From positions 1-64,000 of the forward strand of contig NZ_FNID01000002.1 of NCBI RefSeq assembly GCF_900103835.1: a stretch of DNA of 64,000 nucleotides, given 5' to 3'. Each line of letters opens with the position of its first letter. Position 1 is the stretch's first letter. This document shows positions 1 through 8,548 of this stretch, one piece after another. Made by a program: the position numbers and the translations under genes. Under the pieces are notes generated by a model. The model saw only the letters and a program-made list of their open reading frames with translations, did not search any database and was not told the DNA's origin. This stretch comes from Acetanaerobacterium elongatum (lineage in GTDB: Bacteria > Bacillota > Clostridia > Oscillospirales > Ruminococcaceae).

Positions 1-123
1 CAGCCGCTTTAGCGGCTGCCCGTAATAGTAATGCGGTTGGCGGAACCATTCAGTGCGTCTTGAGACGCTGTGCCAGTAATATGCCCTTTTAGGGCTGGTG
101 CATACCACCAGTTTAACTGGTGG
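1..123. repeat. Ladder of four short hairpins
   Basis: Four perfect short inverted repeats follow each other: 1-18 (CAGCCGC/GCGGCTG), 55-68 (GCGTCT/AGACGC), 83-95 (GCCCT/AGGGC) and 105-123 (CCACCAGTT/AACTGGTGG), separated by short A/T-rich linkers. None has a T-run, so they are not a set of terminators. Such hairpin strings are typical of repetitive extragenic elements or of ends of small IS200/IS605-like elements, but no transposase is visible and the element may continue left of the window. The last hairpin ends just before the ribosome binding site of the next gene. Confidence 0.5.
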
Positions 124-149
124 TTTTGATTTTGAAGGAGATGGTTAGA

Positions 150-1181
150 ATGGAAGGCCGGCTGTTCTTAACGGCTGTAATGGCCATGACTGTTTTGTTT
201 TCAAACGGCAGCCTGATTGATAATTCGGTGGCACCGTTCACAGTAATTCCAATCTATCCATCGAATCAGATTGAAGGGGATGCCGGCTATTTTTATATTG
301 ATCTTAAAGCTCAGCAAACACAAGAACTGTCGGCCGTAATCTATAACAACACCTCAAGCAATGCTGCAATAGCGGTTGAGACAGCGGATTGCTACACCTC
401 TCCTCATGGCGGGCTGATTTATGTAACTAACAATACCAGCGATGATATTGGGTATATTGACCGCAGCTATATGATGGCTGACCATATTGTACCCTTTGAA
501 ACACAGCTTGTATTAAAGCCGAACGAAAGCCGTACCATCAGGTTCAGTGTCGCCGCTCCATCGATACCCGAGGGAGAGGCTATCGGGGCAATCCGGTTTG
601 TTGATGCCGCACCGCGGCAGGAAGATGATCAGTCTCTCAGCCGGGAAGCTAATTTTCAGATAAATGTAAAAAGAGCGATAACCATTCCGGTTCGCATTCG
701 TCTTGCGCAGCCGCTAACCACAGAAACCCCTGCTATACAAGTCGGAGACCTGAGCTTTGATCAAGACGAGGGAAAGGCTGTTCTTTCGCTTTCCAACAAT
801 CTTCCGGTTATTAACCGATTGGCTAAAATCAGCTATGATGTGTTTGATCATGTGGGCGAGCACCTTTATGAAGGTGACTTTGACCTTGAGAAGATGGCCC
901 CGAAAACCAGTGTTATGGTGCCCATTGAATTAAACGGTAACGCAATCTCCCCCGGCAGATATAGGGTTAACGTGAATTACCCCATAGATAATACCCAAAC
1001 CGATGAGGTAAGCAGAGAGCTTGTTATTGATAATACCACGGCAGGTAACATGAAGGCTGAATCGTCAATTTCTGAGCCTTCAAGTGAATTTGAGGGCTAT
1101 TTTGTTGGTATTGTCTTTGTTCTTATCGCTATTATAATTGCTTTGATACTGCTTTTAGTGAGAAAGAGAAAAGAATCTTAA
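150..1181 (+). CDS. DUF916/DUF3324-type cell-wall protein, membrane anchored
   Basis: The predicted 343-residue exported protein starts at the ATG at 150, which sits 9 bases after GAAGGAG; upstream in-frame starts lack this spacing. A hydrophobic N-terminus acts as signal peptide. The text from about residue 25 (FTVIPIYPSNQIEGDAGYF) is the hallmark opening of the DUF916 'WxL protein peptidoglycan-binding' domain, followed by a beta-rich region like DUF3324. The C-terminus has one membrane helix (about residues 312-336) and a short basic tail (RKRKES). In lactobacilli and enterococci such proteins work with WxL-domain surface proteins; no WxL gene is in this window, so the partner is unknown. 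Confidence 0.75.
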   Translation: MEGRLFLTAVMAMTVLFSNGSLIDNSVAPFTVIPIYPSNQIEGDAGYFYIDLKAQQTQELSAVIYNNTSSNAAIAVETADCYTSPHGGLIYVTNNTSDDIGYIDRSYMMADHIVPFETQLVLKPNESRTIRFSVAAPSIPEGEAIGAIRFVDAAPRQEDDQSLSREANFQINVKRAITIPVRIRLAQPLTTETPAIQVGDLSFDQDEGKAVLSLSNNLPVINRLAKISYDVFDHVGEHLYEGDFDLEKMAPKTSVMVPIELNGNAISPGRYRVNVNYPIDNTQTDEVSRELVIDNTTAGNMKAESSISEPSSEFEGYFVGIVFVLIAIIIALILLLVRKRKES

Positions 1182-1359
1182 CAAACTGAACTTTACGTTT
1201 TTATTGACAAGGTTTGATATGTAGGGTATGATAAGGCTAAAATACAACAGCCATATATTTAACGGCTCCTATCGGATATTTACTTATTTTAACCAGTGAA
1301 CCAGGAATGACTTGATTCTCTTTTGTGCTTGAACCCGCGTTAGAAAGGAAAGGTTGCAT

Positions 1360-1503
1360 ATGAATAAGAGCATACGGGCATTTTTTACGGCAGTGGGTGT
1401 TATCACGGTGGTAACTGCCGCCGTATTCTTTATACTGCGTTACATTGATAACCGCGTGCATGAGGAAAAGTGGAAGGATTATTACGACTGCGGAATTACC
1501 TGA
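1360..1503 (+). CDS. Small single-pass membrane peptide, 47 aa
   Basis: A 47-codon frame starts at ATG 1360 behind AGAAAGGAAAGG and ends at TGA 1501-1503, directly before a strong hairpin. The product has a basic N-terminus (MNKSIRAFF), one hydrophobic helix (about residues 8-26) and a charged tail (RYIDNRVHEEKWKDYYDCG), the usual look of a small inner-membrane peptide. It resembles no family I can name. The good ribosome binding site, membrane topology and following terminator argue that it is real; its role is unknown. Confidence 0.55.
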   Translation: MNKSIRAFFTAVGVITVVTAAVFFILRYIDNRVHEEKWKDYYDCGIT

Positions 1504-1517
1504 GTACTGCATTTTGC

Positions 1518-1548
1518 AGAGGGTTAAGGCATATGGCCTTAACCCTCT
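1518..1548 (+). terminator. Hairpin terminator after the 47-aa gene
   Basis: A 13-bp perfect stem (1518-1530 with 1536-1548) has a 5-base loop. The T-run is poor, so termination strength is uncertain. Confidence 0.55.
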
Positions 1549-1607
1549 CTTCAATAGTCTTATATAGTTAAATTCGACAGAATAATACATAATAAAAGAG
1601 ATTGTGC

Positions 1608-2789
1608 ATGAAATTGATTAATGAAAAACTACTGCCTCCGCTTACAGACGAGCAGGAACAGGGCTTTGCCGCAGAGCTTGCAAAGAAGTGCCTGCTGGTT
1701 GCAAGGATTCTTCTGCCCGTTGTGCTTCTCCTTACACTGATTGATCTTATCGACCTGTTTTTTATCAACCCTGATGCAGAATCGTTAACCGGACGCGTTC
1801 GTGCTGTATACTATGTGTTTTTAGCGGTGGTTTCGGCTTCGTTTTGTATTTATCTGCTGCACGTTTATAAGAATGTGTTTGTAAAGGCGAAGCGAGTTCT
1901 GCTTTACACCTATTTATACAGCTGTTTTGTGTGCGTATGGTCTACCGTTATTATTCTTTATATCCCAAGAGGGGATGCAAAAAGTGTTGCGCTGTACTTT
2001 GCCATCGTCATCTGCGTGGCGGCGCTCGCCTATATGCACCCGATACGCGGCATTGTGCTGTTTTTGGTCAATCATCTGGTATTTATCGGCATGTTCGTAA
2101 CTGCTTACAGCGGGAAGGTGAAGCTCTCTGACAGTATTTTTAATACTACCGTTGTAGCCGCGCTTGCTATAGTAATTTCCACCTCGCGTTATGTGGGTGC
2201 GCGAAGGGCGTTTTGCAGCCACGCCGTTATTGTGCAGAAGAACCGCGAGATTGAAGAGATGAATCATAAGTTAAGCGAGCTGGTGCATACCGACGTGCTT
2301 ACCGGCCTGCACAACCGCCGTTTTCTGGATGAGTACATGCCTGCCTTGTGGCAGAACGCTATTGCGGCACAAACCCCCGTTTCCATACTGATGCTGGATA
2401 TCGACGATTTTAAGTGCTTAAACGACTATTACGGGCACCACGCGGGCGACAGCTGCATTGCGAAGGTAGCCCGGCTGATGCGGGAGTGCTCGGACGACGG
2501 GCGCGACTATGTGCTGCGCTACGGCGGCGAGGAATTTGCGGTGGTAATGCCCGGAGCCAAGCCTTCGCAGGCAGCCGAAACGGCAGAGCGCATCCGTGCG
2601 GCGGTGGAGGCGCTGAATATCAGCAATCCGCTCTCTGCACTTGAGATGATCACCGTCAGCATCGGGCTGTACGGCGCCGTACCCACCGAGGAGGACACCC
2701 CCAAGCGCTTCTTCCGCAATGCCGATAAGGCGCTTTATCAGGCCAAGAGGAACGGGAAAAACCGTGTTGAGGTTTTCAAACCTGTCTGA
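1608..2789 (+). CDS. Membrane-bound diguanylate cyclase (GGDEF)
   Basis: This 393-residue protein is predicted to make cyclic di-GMP from two GTP. The first ~200 residues hold several hydrophobic helices (about six), a membrane sensor of unknown ligand, followed by a short linker helix (QKNREIEEMNHKLSELVHTD) and a GGDEF domain. The active-site motif is intact as GGEEF at residues 306-310, and the DxLTGLxNRR entry motif is present. The inhibitory-site arginine expected in RxxD five residues before GGEEF is absent (DGRD instead), so product feedback at this site is unlikely. No EAL domain is fused. The ATG at 1608 has only a weak Shine-Dalgarno (AAAAGAG). Confidence 0.9.
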   Translation: MKLINEKLLPPLTDEQEQGFAAELAKKCLLVARILLPVVLLLTLIDLIDLFFINPDAESLTGRVRAVYYVFLAVVSASFCIYLLHVYKNVFVKAKRVLLYTYLYSCFVCVWSTVIILYIPRGDAKSVALYFAIVICVAALAYMHPIRGIVLFLVNHLVFIGMFVTAYSGKVKLSDSIFNTTVVAALAIVISTSRYVGARRAFCSHAVIVQKNREIEEMNHKLSELVHTDVLTGLHNRRFLDEYMPALWQNAIAAQTPVSILMLDIDDFKCLNDYYGHHAGDSCIAKVARLMRECSDDGRDYVLRYGGEEFAVVMPGAKPSQAAETAERIRAAVEALNISNPLSALEMITVSIGLYGAVPTEEDTPKRFFRNADKALYQAKRNGKNRVEVFKPV

Positions 2790-2817
2790 CGTCTGATGCC
2801 AACACTAAACTAAAACA

Positions 2818-2847
2818 AACCCCACGAACAGCTCGGTTCGTGGGGTT
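2818..2847 (+). terminator. Terminator after diguanylate cyclase
   Basis: A 12-bp perfect stem (AACCCCACGAAC, 2818-2829, with 2836-2847) and 6-base loop lie 28 bases after the stop codon, followed by a T/A-rich tract. Confidence 0.7.
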
Positions 2848-2957
2848 AGTATTATTTACGGTGGAGGGCGTGATTTTGTAATCCGAGCAATTATTTGCAA
2901 TCTTTTCAGCCGCCGATTTGTTATAAAAGAGTAAAAGAACATAAGGAGGCGAAAGGA

Positions 2958-3341
2958 TTGACTATTTCGGAACAGTTTGAAAAGGGCAGCGTTTATACCT
3001 TGAAGGATACCATATGCTCTGAACAGGTTGGGTATAACGCGCACCCTAAATTTAAAGGGGTATCGCTCAAGCATCTGGTTGCAGGGGGCATTACTAACGG
3101 GCTGTTGAGCTGCCATCTGGTAAGGGTGGAGCCGCTGTGCACGCTGGATACCCATACTCATGCCGAAAACCTTGAAATTCATGAGGTGATATCCGGCAGC
3201 GGAACCCTTTACATGGGCGGTGCCAAACATCGCTACACCGCGGGTTGTGTGGCTGTCATCCCGGTAGGTACAGAGCATAAGGTGCAGGCCTCGGAAGAAG
3301 GGCTGTATATCCTCGCAACCTTTACCCCACCGCTGGTTTAG
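2958..3341 (+). CDS. Cupin domain protein
   Basis: A 127-residue single-domain cupin. The start is placed at TTG 2958 because AGGAGG lies at 2944-2949; the upstream extension has no ribosome binding site. The two cupin motifs are visible: THTHAENLEIHEVISGSG with metal-binding His and Glu residues, and a second motif ending in PVGTEHKVQ. Such small cupins bind a metal and a sugar or small acid, or act as sensors or isomerases; substrate cannot be read from the sequence. Its stop is 2 bp from the stop of the convergent AraC gene, which also carries a cupin-like sensor fold. Confidence 0.8.
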   Translation: MTISEQFEKGSVYTLKDTICSEQVGYNAHPKFKGVSLKHLVAGGITNGLLSCHLVRVEPLCTLDTHTHAENLEIHEVISGSGTLYMGGAKHRYTAGCVAVIPVGTEHKVQASEEGLYILATFTPPLV

Positions 3342-3343
3342 AA

Positions 3344-4117
3344 TCATTTCTTGCGATAGCTGCTCTTGAACCGGCTGGGAGTAATACCGACATACCGCTT
3401 AAAAACATTGCAAAGATGGCTTTGGTCGGCAAACTGAAGTGAATAGGCCAAATCGGCGGGGGATTGTTCTTGCAGCAGCCCCTGCCTGATTTTTTTTACC
3501 TTCGCCTGCAGATAGTAGCGATAGGGTGCCACGCCCATCTGTGCTTCAAAGCACCGTACAAGATGATATTTTGACACATGTGCATACCCGCTTAGCCTTT
3601 GCAGACTGAAGGGCTCGCTTAGGTGGTTTTGGATATAATCGGCGCAGTCTTCGGCAAGCTGCCTGTTTTGGTTAGCCACCGAGGGCTTTATAACGATATT
3701 CTGCCGGAGAAAATCCTCTACAATGGGGTAAAAGCGGGAGCTGTCGCCGCTCTCCTTGTAATCCCGGCAGGCGGTAAGCAGCTTTTCACCCAATGCTTCA
3801 TCCGGGAATACCCGTTGCGCGCAGTGAACCGACCCGTCGGGGGCTGCACCGGGTACGCAAACGGCGCAGTAGCCGTAGGGGGTGTCCTCCGCGGGACTGA
3901 TGGTATGAGGGACAAAAGGGGGAATGAAGTATACCTGATGCTTTGTAAGCAGACAAGGGCTCTCATTGCCAAACTGAATCAGCAGCCGCCCCTCGGTTAC
4001 AACGCCGATACAAAAAACCGCATGGGTATGCAGCGGGAAGGCATGAACACCATGGCCTTCCACAAGCTCTGCAGTACCTATGCGGAAAAACTCTATCGAT
4101 GTTGAATCGCTTTTCAT
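3344..4117 (-). CDS. AraC family transcriptional regulator
   Basis: A 257-residue regulator. Residues ~1-90 form an AraC-type cupin arm (HTHAVFCIGVVTEGR, then PPFVPHTISP) that should bind a small ligand. The last ~100 residues hold two helix-turn-helix units; the signatures LQRLSGYAHVSKYHLVRCF and the family-typical YVGITPSRFKSSYR close the domain. It lies 11 bp downstream of the GT2 gene on the same strand, with a weak Shine-Dalgarno, so it may be cotranscribed with the glycosyltransferase. Its targets are not evident; the adjacent cupin gene is one candidate. Confidence 0.88.
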   Translation of the reverse strand: MKSDSTSIEFFRIGTAELVEGHGVHAFPLHTHAVFCIGVVTEGRLLIQFGNESPCLLTKHQVYFIPPFVPHTISPAEDTPYGYCAVCVPGAAPDGSVHCAQRVFPDEALGEKLLTACRDYKESGDSSRFYPIVEDFLRQNIVIKPSVANQNRQLAEDCADYIQNHLSEPFSLQRLSGYAHVSKYHLVRCFEAQMGVAPYRYYLQAKVKKIRQGLLQEQSPADLAYSLQFADQSHLCNVFKRYVGITPSRFKSSYRKK

Positions 4118-4128
4118 ATCAAATTAGC

Positions 4129-5073
4129 TTATTGATTCAGAAAGTCCTCGATGATATAGCGCGGGCGGCGCTTTACCTCGTTGTAGATCTTGCCGATATA
4201 CTGCCCCACCACGCCAAGGCAGATGAGCTGCACCCCGCCCAAAAACCACAAAGATATAATGGTGGAGGTCCAACCGCTTACCGCGTGGCCCAGTATAAAC
4301 GTAACAAGAGCGTAGACTGCGGCAAGGATGCTTACCACAAACACAATAAAGCCGATGGAGGTGATGATGCTTAAGGGCTTAACGCTGAACGAGGTAATGC
4401 CATCAAAGGCAAACGAGAGCATCTTTTTGAGCGGGTATTTCGATTCGCCCGCAAAGCGTTCCTCGCGCACATAGGATACGGTGGCGAACTTAAAGCCCAC
4501 CAGCGGCACCATGCCTCGCAAAAAGAGGTTTACCTCAGAAAACTCCGCTAACGCGTCAAGGGAACGCTTGCTCATTAAGCGGTAGTCTGCGTGATTTTCC
4601 AGCACGTTTGCACCGAGGGCGCGCATAAATTTATAAAAGCCGACGGCGGTGGTGCGCTTAAAGAAGGTATCCTTGGCGCGGCTTGAGCGTACACCGTATA
4701 CAATATCGCAGCCTTCCTCGAATTTCGCGAGCATCTCGTCTACGGCATTGATGTCGTCCTGCAGGTCGGCGTCCAGCGAAACCACGCAGTCGGCGTGCTC
4801 CTTGGCTGTCATCAGCCCGGCGAGCAGCGCGTTCTGGTGCCCGCGGTTGCGCGAGAGCTTTAAGCCGCTGAAATGACAGTCCTGCTCGTGATACTGCGCA
4901 ATCAGATCCCATGTTTTATCCTTGCTGCCGTCGTTTACAAACAGGATGCGGCTGCTGTCGGTGATCTTGCCGCCGTCAATCAGCGCCTTGAGCTTGGCCA
5001 AAAAGCGCTTGCTGGTTTCGGGCAGTACCTCTTGCTCGTTATAACAGGGTACGACAATGTATAGTGTAGTCAT
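4129..5073 (-). CDS. Family 2 glycosyltransferase, polyprenyl-phosphate sugar type
   Basis: A 314-residue enzyme of the DPM1/GtrB group, which moves a sugar from a nucleotide donor to undecaprenyl phosphate at the inner membrane face. The GT-A fold starts at residue 4 (YIVVPCYNEQE), the metal-binding DAD is at 101-103 (SLDADLQDD), and two C-terminal membrane helices span about 230-290. It lies 36 bp downstream of the large YfhO-type membrane protein, suggesting a two-gene unit: this enzyme makes the lipid-linked sugar and the membrane protein uses it. Confidence 0.88.
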   Translation of the reverse strand: MTTLYIVVPCYNEQEVLPETSKRFLAKLKALIDGGKITDSSRILFVNDGSKDKTWDLIAQYHEQDCHFSGLKLSRNRGHQNALLAGLMTAKEHADCVVSLDADLQDDINAVDEMLAKFEEGCDIVYGVRSSRAKDTFFKRTTAVGFYKFMRALGANVLENHADYRLMSKRSLDALAEFSEVNLFLRGMVPLVGFKFATVSYVREERFAGESKYPLKKMLSFAFDGITSFSVKPLSIITSIGFIVFVVSILAAVYALVTFILGHAVSGWTSTIISLWFLGGVQLICLGVVGQYIGKIYNEVKRRPRYIIEDFLNQ

Positions 5074-5109
5074 TGAAATGGTGTTCCTCCTAGTTTCTAT
5101 TCTAACGGT

Positions 5110-8100
5110 TTATTTCTCCTCGGGCTTGGTTGGGTCTACAATAAACCGGTCGTCGGCGTACAGCATGGTTTTAAACTGCTCGGGAGTGATGCGCTGCATG
5201 GGGGAGGCGCTGTCGTTCTGTGGCACTGTGGGTGCGGCGGCAGGCGCTTCGGCGTTTTTCGGCGGCTCGGCAGCCGGGGTAGGTGCAGGGGTGGGGCTTG
5301 CCGGGCGCGGCCTTACAAACGAGGCGTTGAACTGCCTTTCCGGCGCCGGGTTAAAACTGGGCACAAACCCCGATTTCGGCACAAACGACGCAGGTGCTGG
5401 CGCGGCCGGGGCCGGTGTGGCAGGGGTTGGCGATACGGCGGTGTTTGCCGTTGCCGAAACCGCTTTAGGCTCTGCCGGCGCTTCGAAAACGGCCTGTACA
5501 GGGGCAGCATTCGGTTGAACCGTTGGAGCGGCGGCAGGCTCTTGGATTACACTTGCCGGTTCATGCAAAGCCGGTTCGGGGGCAGCTTCAGCCTGGGGAG
5601 GGGCCTGTGGTTGTACGGCAGCCTGTGCCTGAGGGGGCAGCGGCTTGGAAAGCGCGGCCCGTGAAACGTAGGCACCCAGCTGGCGGGGCTTGGGCTGCCC
5701 GGGAGCGGCAGTATCCGCCGTAAAGGTGGCGGGTTCACTTTCCGCCAGCGGGTCTACCGCAAGCGTGGGCATCTCGTCGTCGATATAGAGTGAAAGCTGC
5801 TGGGGTTCACTGCTTTCGGGCAGTTCCTCGGGCGGCAGTTGGCGGGGGTGCTTGCGCAGCCACAGCAGCCAGATACCCATATATACAAGGAAGATTAACA
5901 GCGCACCGAGCGAAACATAGATACCCTCGTACAGGCCGGGGGTGAAGTATTCAAAGCGGATGGTACTGGAGCCAGCGGGTACGCGCACCGCCATAAAGCC
6001 GACGTTTGCCTTCTCAATCCGTGCGGGCTTGCCGTTTACAGTGGCCACAAAGCCACTGTCGTAGGGCACCGAGAAGAACACCAGCTTCTCGCTGGGCAGG
6101 TTGATGGCGGCGGTAAAGCCGTAGTTATCGGGCTTGAAGTAGTAGCAGCTCTGGCTGGTGCGGGCCTTGCAGTCGTCGGCAAGCTGCTCCTCGTTAAGCT
6201 CTGAAATATTCGAATCCTCCTCATGGGTGAGGATATCCGCGTTGCGGTCGGCGGTTTCCCAATCCAGATAGATGGAGTGCACCATCAGGTTGGTGCGGCG
6301 GGATTCGGGGGCGTTATTAAACTGCACCTGATCCACATAGCTGTCATAGGCAAAGCCCATGGGAATATAGTTCGTGTTTTCATAGATTTCATACCCGTAC
6401 TGGGTATCGTAGTAGTTGTAGCCCGGCATGCCGAAATCGCGGTTGCCGTCTTTGTTCACAAACAGCCACCGCACCGAAACAAGGGGGCGCAGGCCGTAGT
6501 TGCTGGTTTCGGGGCGCGACGCCACCTGACGCTCTATTCCGATCGATTCGTAGAAATTCATCACCGAGGCGGGTACAATGCTGTGGAAGGCCTGAATGTT
6601 GGGCAGATGCCAGTACATCGCCTGATTATCCATGCCGTCGTAAACATCCGCACGCCAGAACTGATCCTTGGTTTCGGGCAGCTTAAAGTTATCGCGCGCG
6701 TTGAGCGCTGTGTTGATGATATAGTCGGTGGAATAGGAATGTGTTTTGCCAAGGCCGATAAAGGTGGCACCATATGCAAACGAGATAATGCAGGCTGTCA
6801 CCAGCAGGATTCTCGGGAAGTTCTTGCGCTCCTTAAAGAACCTAAACAGGAAATACATCAGCACCACGCACAGCATCGAGATACCCACATACAGCCAGAA
6901 GCGGTCGGGGTATTCCTCCAGGCCAAGGATGGTTTTGTCGCCGTCCTTCTTGGGCATCAGACCGATGGCAACGGCAATGGCGGCGGTGATAAAGCCTGTC
7001 CAGCGGATGCCGCTGAGAATGTCGGCTTCTTTATCCTCAAACGCAATTACGGTGGCAAGCGAGAGGAAGAGGATAGGCATATAGAACCAACGCGCGTAAT
7101 AGCTGCTGTTAAACAGGAAGAACGCGCTGTTGAGGATAGGCACCAGTGCGAAGGTAAGCGAGAGCAGCAGCACGCGCTTTACAAAATGCCCCCTGCCCCG
7201 TTGCATAAAGGCAATGACGCCGCACATGCTAACCAGCGGCAGCCACCCAGCCACCGACGCCCACTTGACGTTGCCGTCGGGGAAGAAGTTGGGGCGGGAG
7301 GGAAGGTCGGGCGGGAAGAAGAAGGTTTGCAGAATGGCACCGTAGCGCTGCACGTTGCCGTAAAACAATGCACTCCAGCCGGTAAAAAAGTCATCTACCC
7401 GCGGGTTTTGAATTACCGCGAGCGCCGCAGGCACCAGCAAGAACGCCGCCATGGCTACGCCGAGCACCGACTCGAGCGCGATGGTAAGGAACTTGTTCAC
7501 CGTAAGCTTATAGTCGCCGGTGGAAAGGCGGATAATGAAGTAGAGAATGACGAACATTACCTGCCCTGCGAAGAAAAAGTAGTTCGAGAGGGCACAGATG
7601 AATACCGAAACCGCAAAGAACCCGCGGCGCTTGTTCATCATCAGCTCTTCCAGCGAGATGAGCAGCAGCGGGAAGAACGCAATCGCCTCGTGGAAGTGGT
7701 TAAAGAAGATGTTGTAGATGCCAAAGCCCGAAAAGGCATACAGGATACCGCCGAGCAGCGCGTAATCCTTGTTCTTTACAAAGCGGGTAATATAGCCGTA
7801 GCCGGTAAGCGAGATGACACCAAACTTTAGGCAGAACAGCGGCGCCATCAGGTAGGGCACCCACGCGGTGGGGAAGGGCAGCGTCAGCCAGAAGAACGGG
7901 CTGCCCAGCAGGTAGAAGCTGTAGGAGCCGATAAAGTTCGCTCCAAGGTCGGTAAACCAGTTCCAGTAGATGTCGCCGGTGCGCACCGCCTCCTGCGCCA
8001 GCTTGTAGAAGGGGATCTGCTGCACGTTAAAGTCGCCAAAGAAGAAGAAATAGCCCCTGTCGTAGATGACAAAGGGTAAAAACATCACGGCGGCAACCAC

Positions 8101-8163
8101 AAGCCCTATTAAAAAGGCTTGTCCGTACCGTTCGTTGGTTTTAAGCTTTTTTGATGTCATCAT
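5110..8163 (-). CDS. YfhO family polytopic membrane protein with long Pro/Ala tail
   Basis: A 1017-residue protein. Roughly the first 480 residues carry about a dozen hydrophobic helices typical of YfhO/GT-C enzymes, followed by an extracellular domain and a final helix near residues 745-767. YfhO proteins are known to glycosylate wall polymers using undecaprenyl-linked sugars, which fits the GT2 gene 36 bp downstream. Unusually, about 245 residues follow the last helix: a Pro/Ala/Gln-rich, probably disordered tail ending in a conserved-looking block (RITPEQFKTMLYADDRF). The start could be either of two adjacent Met codons (8163 or 8160), behind GGAAAGG. Confidence 0.85.
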   Translation of the reverse strand: MMTSKKLKTNERYGQAFLIGLVVAAVMFLPFVIYDRGYFFFFGDFNVQQIPFYKLAQEAVRTGDIYWNWFTDLGANFIGSYSFYLLGSPFFWLTLPFPTAWVPYLMAPLFCLKFGVISLTGYGYITRFVKNKDYALLGGILYAFSGFGIYNIFFNHFHEAIAFFPLLLISLEELMMNKRRGFFAVSVFICALSNYFFFAGQVMFVILYFIIRLSTGDYKLTVNKFLTIALESVLGVAMAAFLLVPAALAVIQNPRVDDFFTGWSALFYGNVQRYGAILQTFFFPPDLPSRPNFFPDGNVKWASVAGWLPLVSMCGVIAFMQRGRGHFVKRVLLLSLTFALVPILNSAFFLFNSSYYARWFYMPILFLSLATVIAFEDKEADILSGIRWTGFITAAIAVAIGLMPKKDGDKTILGLEEYPDRFWLYVGISMLCVVLMYFLFRFFKERKNFPRILLVTACIISFAYGATFIGLGKTHSYSTDYIINTALNARDNFKLPETKDQFWRADVYDGMDNQAMYWHLPNIQAFHSIVPASVMNFYESIGIERQVASRPETSNYGLRPLVSVRWLFVNKDGNRDFGMPGYNYYDTQYGYEIYENTNYIPMGFAYDSYVDQVQFNNAPESRRTNLMVHSIYLDWETADRNADILTHEEDSNISELNEEQLADDCKARTSQSCYYFKPDNYGFTAAINLPSEKLVFFSVPYDSGFVATVNGKPARIEKANVGFMAVRVPAGSSTIRFEYFTPGLYEGIYVSLGALLIFLVYMGIWLLWLRKHPRQLPPEELPESSEPQQLSLYIDDEMPTLAVDPLAESEPATFTADTAAPGQPKPRQLGAYVSRAALSKPLPPQAQAAVQPQAPPQAEAAPEPALHEPASVIQEPAAAPTVQPNAAPVQAVFEAPAEPKAVSATANTAVSPTPATPAPAAPAPASFVPKSGFVPSFNPAPERQFNASFVRPRPASPTPAPTPAAEPPKNAEAPAAAPTVPQNDSASPMQRITPEQFKTMLYADDRFIVDPTKPEEK

Positions 8164-8548
8164 TGCGTATTGCCTTTCCGGTTAAGAACCCGATTTTGCA
8201 GCGGGCAGAAAACCTGTAGAAAATATGGTGACAGAACCTTGCTGTGCACAACACAAACAGGCTTTTCACCTATTGTGAAAAGCTTGCTCCTATCGGATAT
8301 ATTAAGAAAATGGTATAGGCTTCTGTTTTGAGGCAGGCAGCGGGCTAACACCTGTAAACCATTGGATGCCGTTTGCCATGTTCCGATTATACCACTTTAC
8401 AAATTGAGTGGCAATAATCAGGATAATTTATTCATATGACGAAGTTAAATTTTATAATATACTAAATTTGTATAAATTATATATAGACATTTTCCTGTTT
8501 AAGGTCTATAATGAAGCTGCAGAATCAAAAGAAGGATGTGCAAACCCC
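8164..8548. other. Divergent intergenic region with hairpin
   Basis: This 385-bp gap separates the minus-strand YfhO operon from the plus-strand nucleotidase. It holds a 9-bp hairpin at 8261-8283 (GCTTTTCAC/GTGAAAAGC) followed directly by the 15-mer GCTCCTATCGGATAT (8286-8300), which recurs at 1265-1279. The right part is very A/T-rich and contains the promoter of the next gene. No convincing reading frame was seen. Confidence 0.5.
8484..8512 (+). promoter_or_regulatory. Sigma-A type promoter
   Basis: TAGACA (8484-8489), a 17-bp spacer and a perfect TATAAT (8507-8512), 36 bp before the nucleotidase ATG. Confidence 0.7.

Noticed and set aside
1237-1590. 117-codon minus frame
   Set aside because: Opposite the better supported 47-aa membrane peptide and its terminator.
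6223-7830. 535-codon open frame opposite the YfhO-type gene
   Set aside because: Antisense shadow in GC-biased DNA; His/Gln/Arg-rich translation, no ribosome binding site, no family pattern.
8160-8351. 63-codon minus frame upstream of the YfhO gene
   Set aside because: It covers the leader of that gene and has no start signals.
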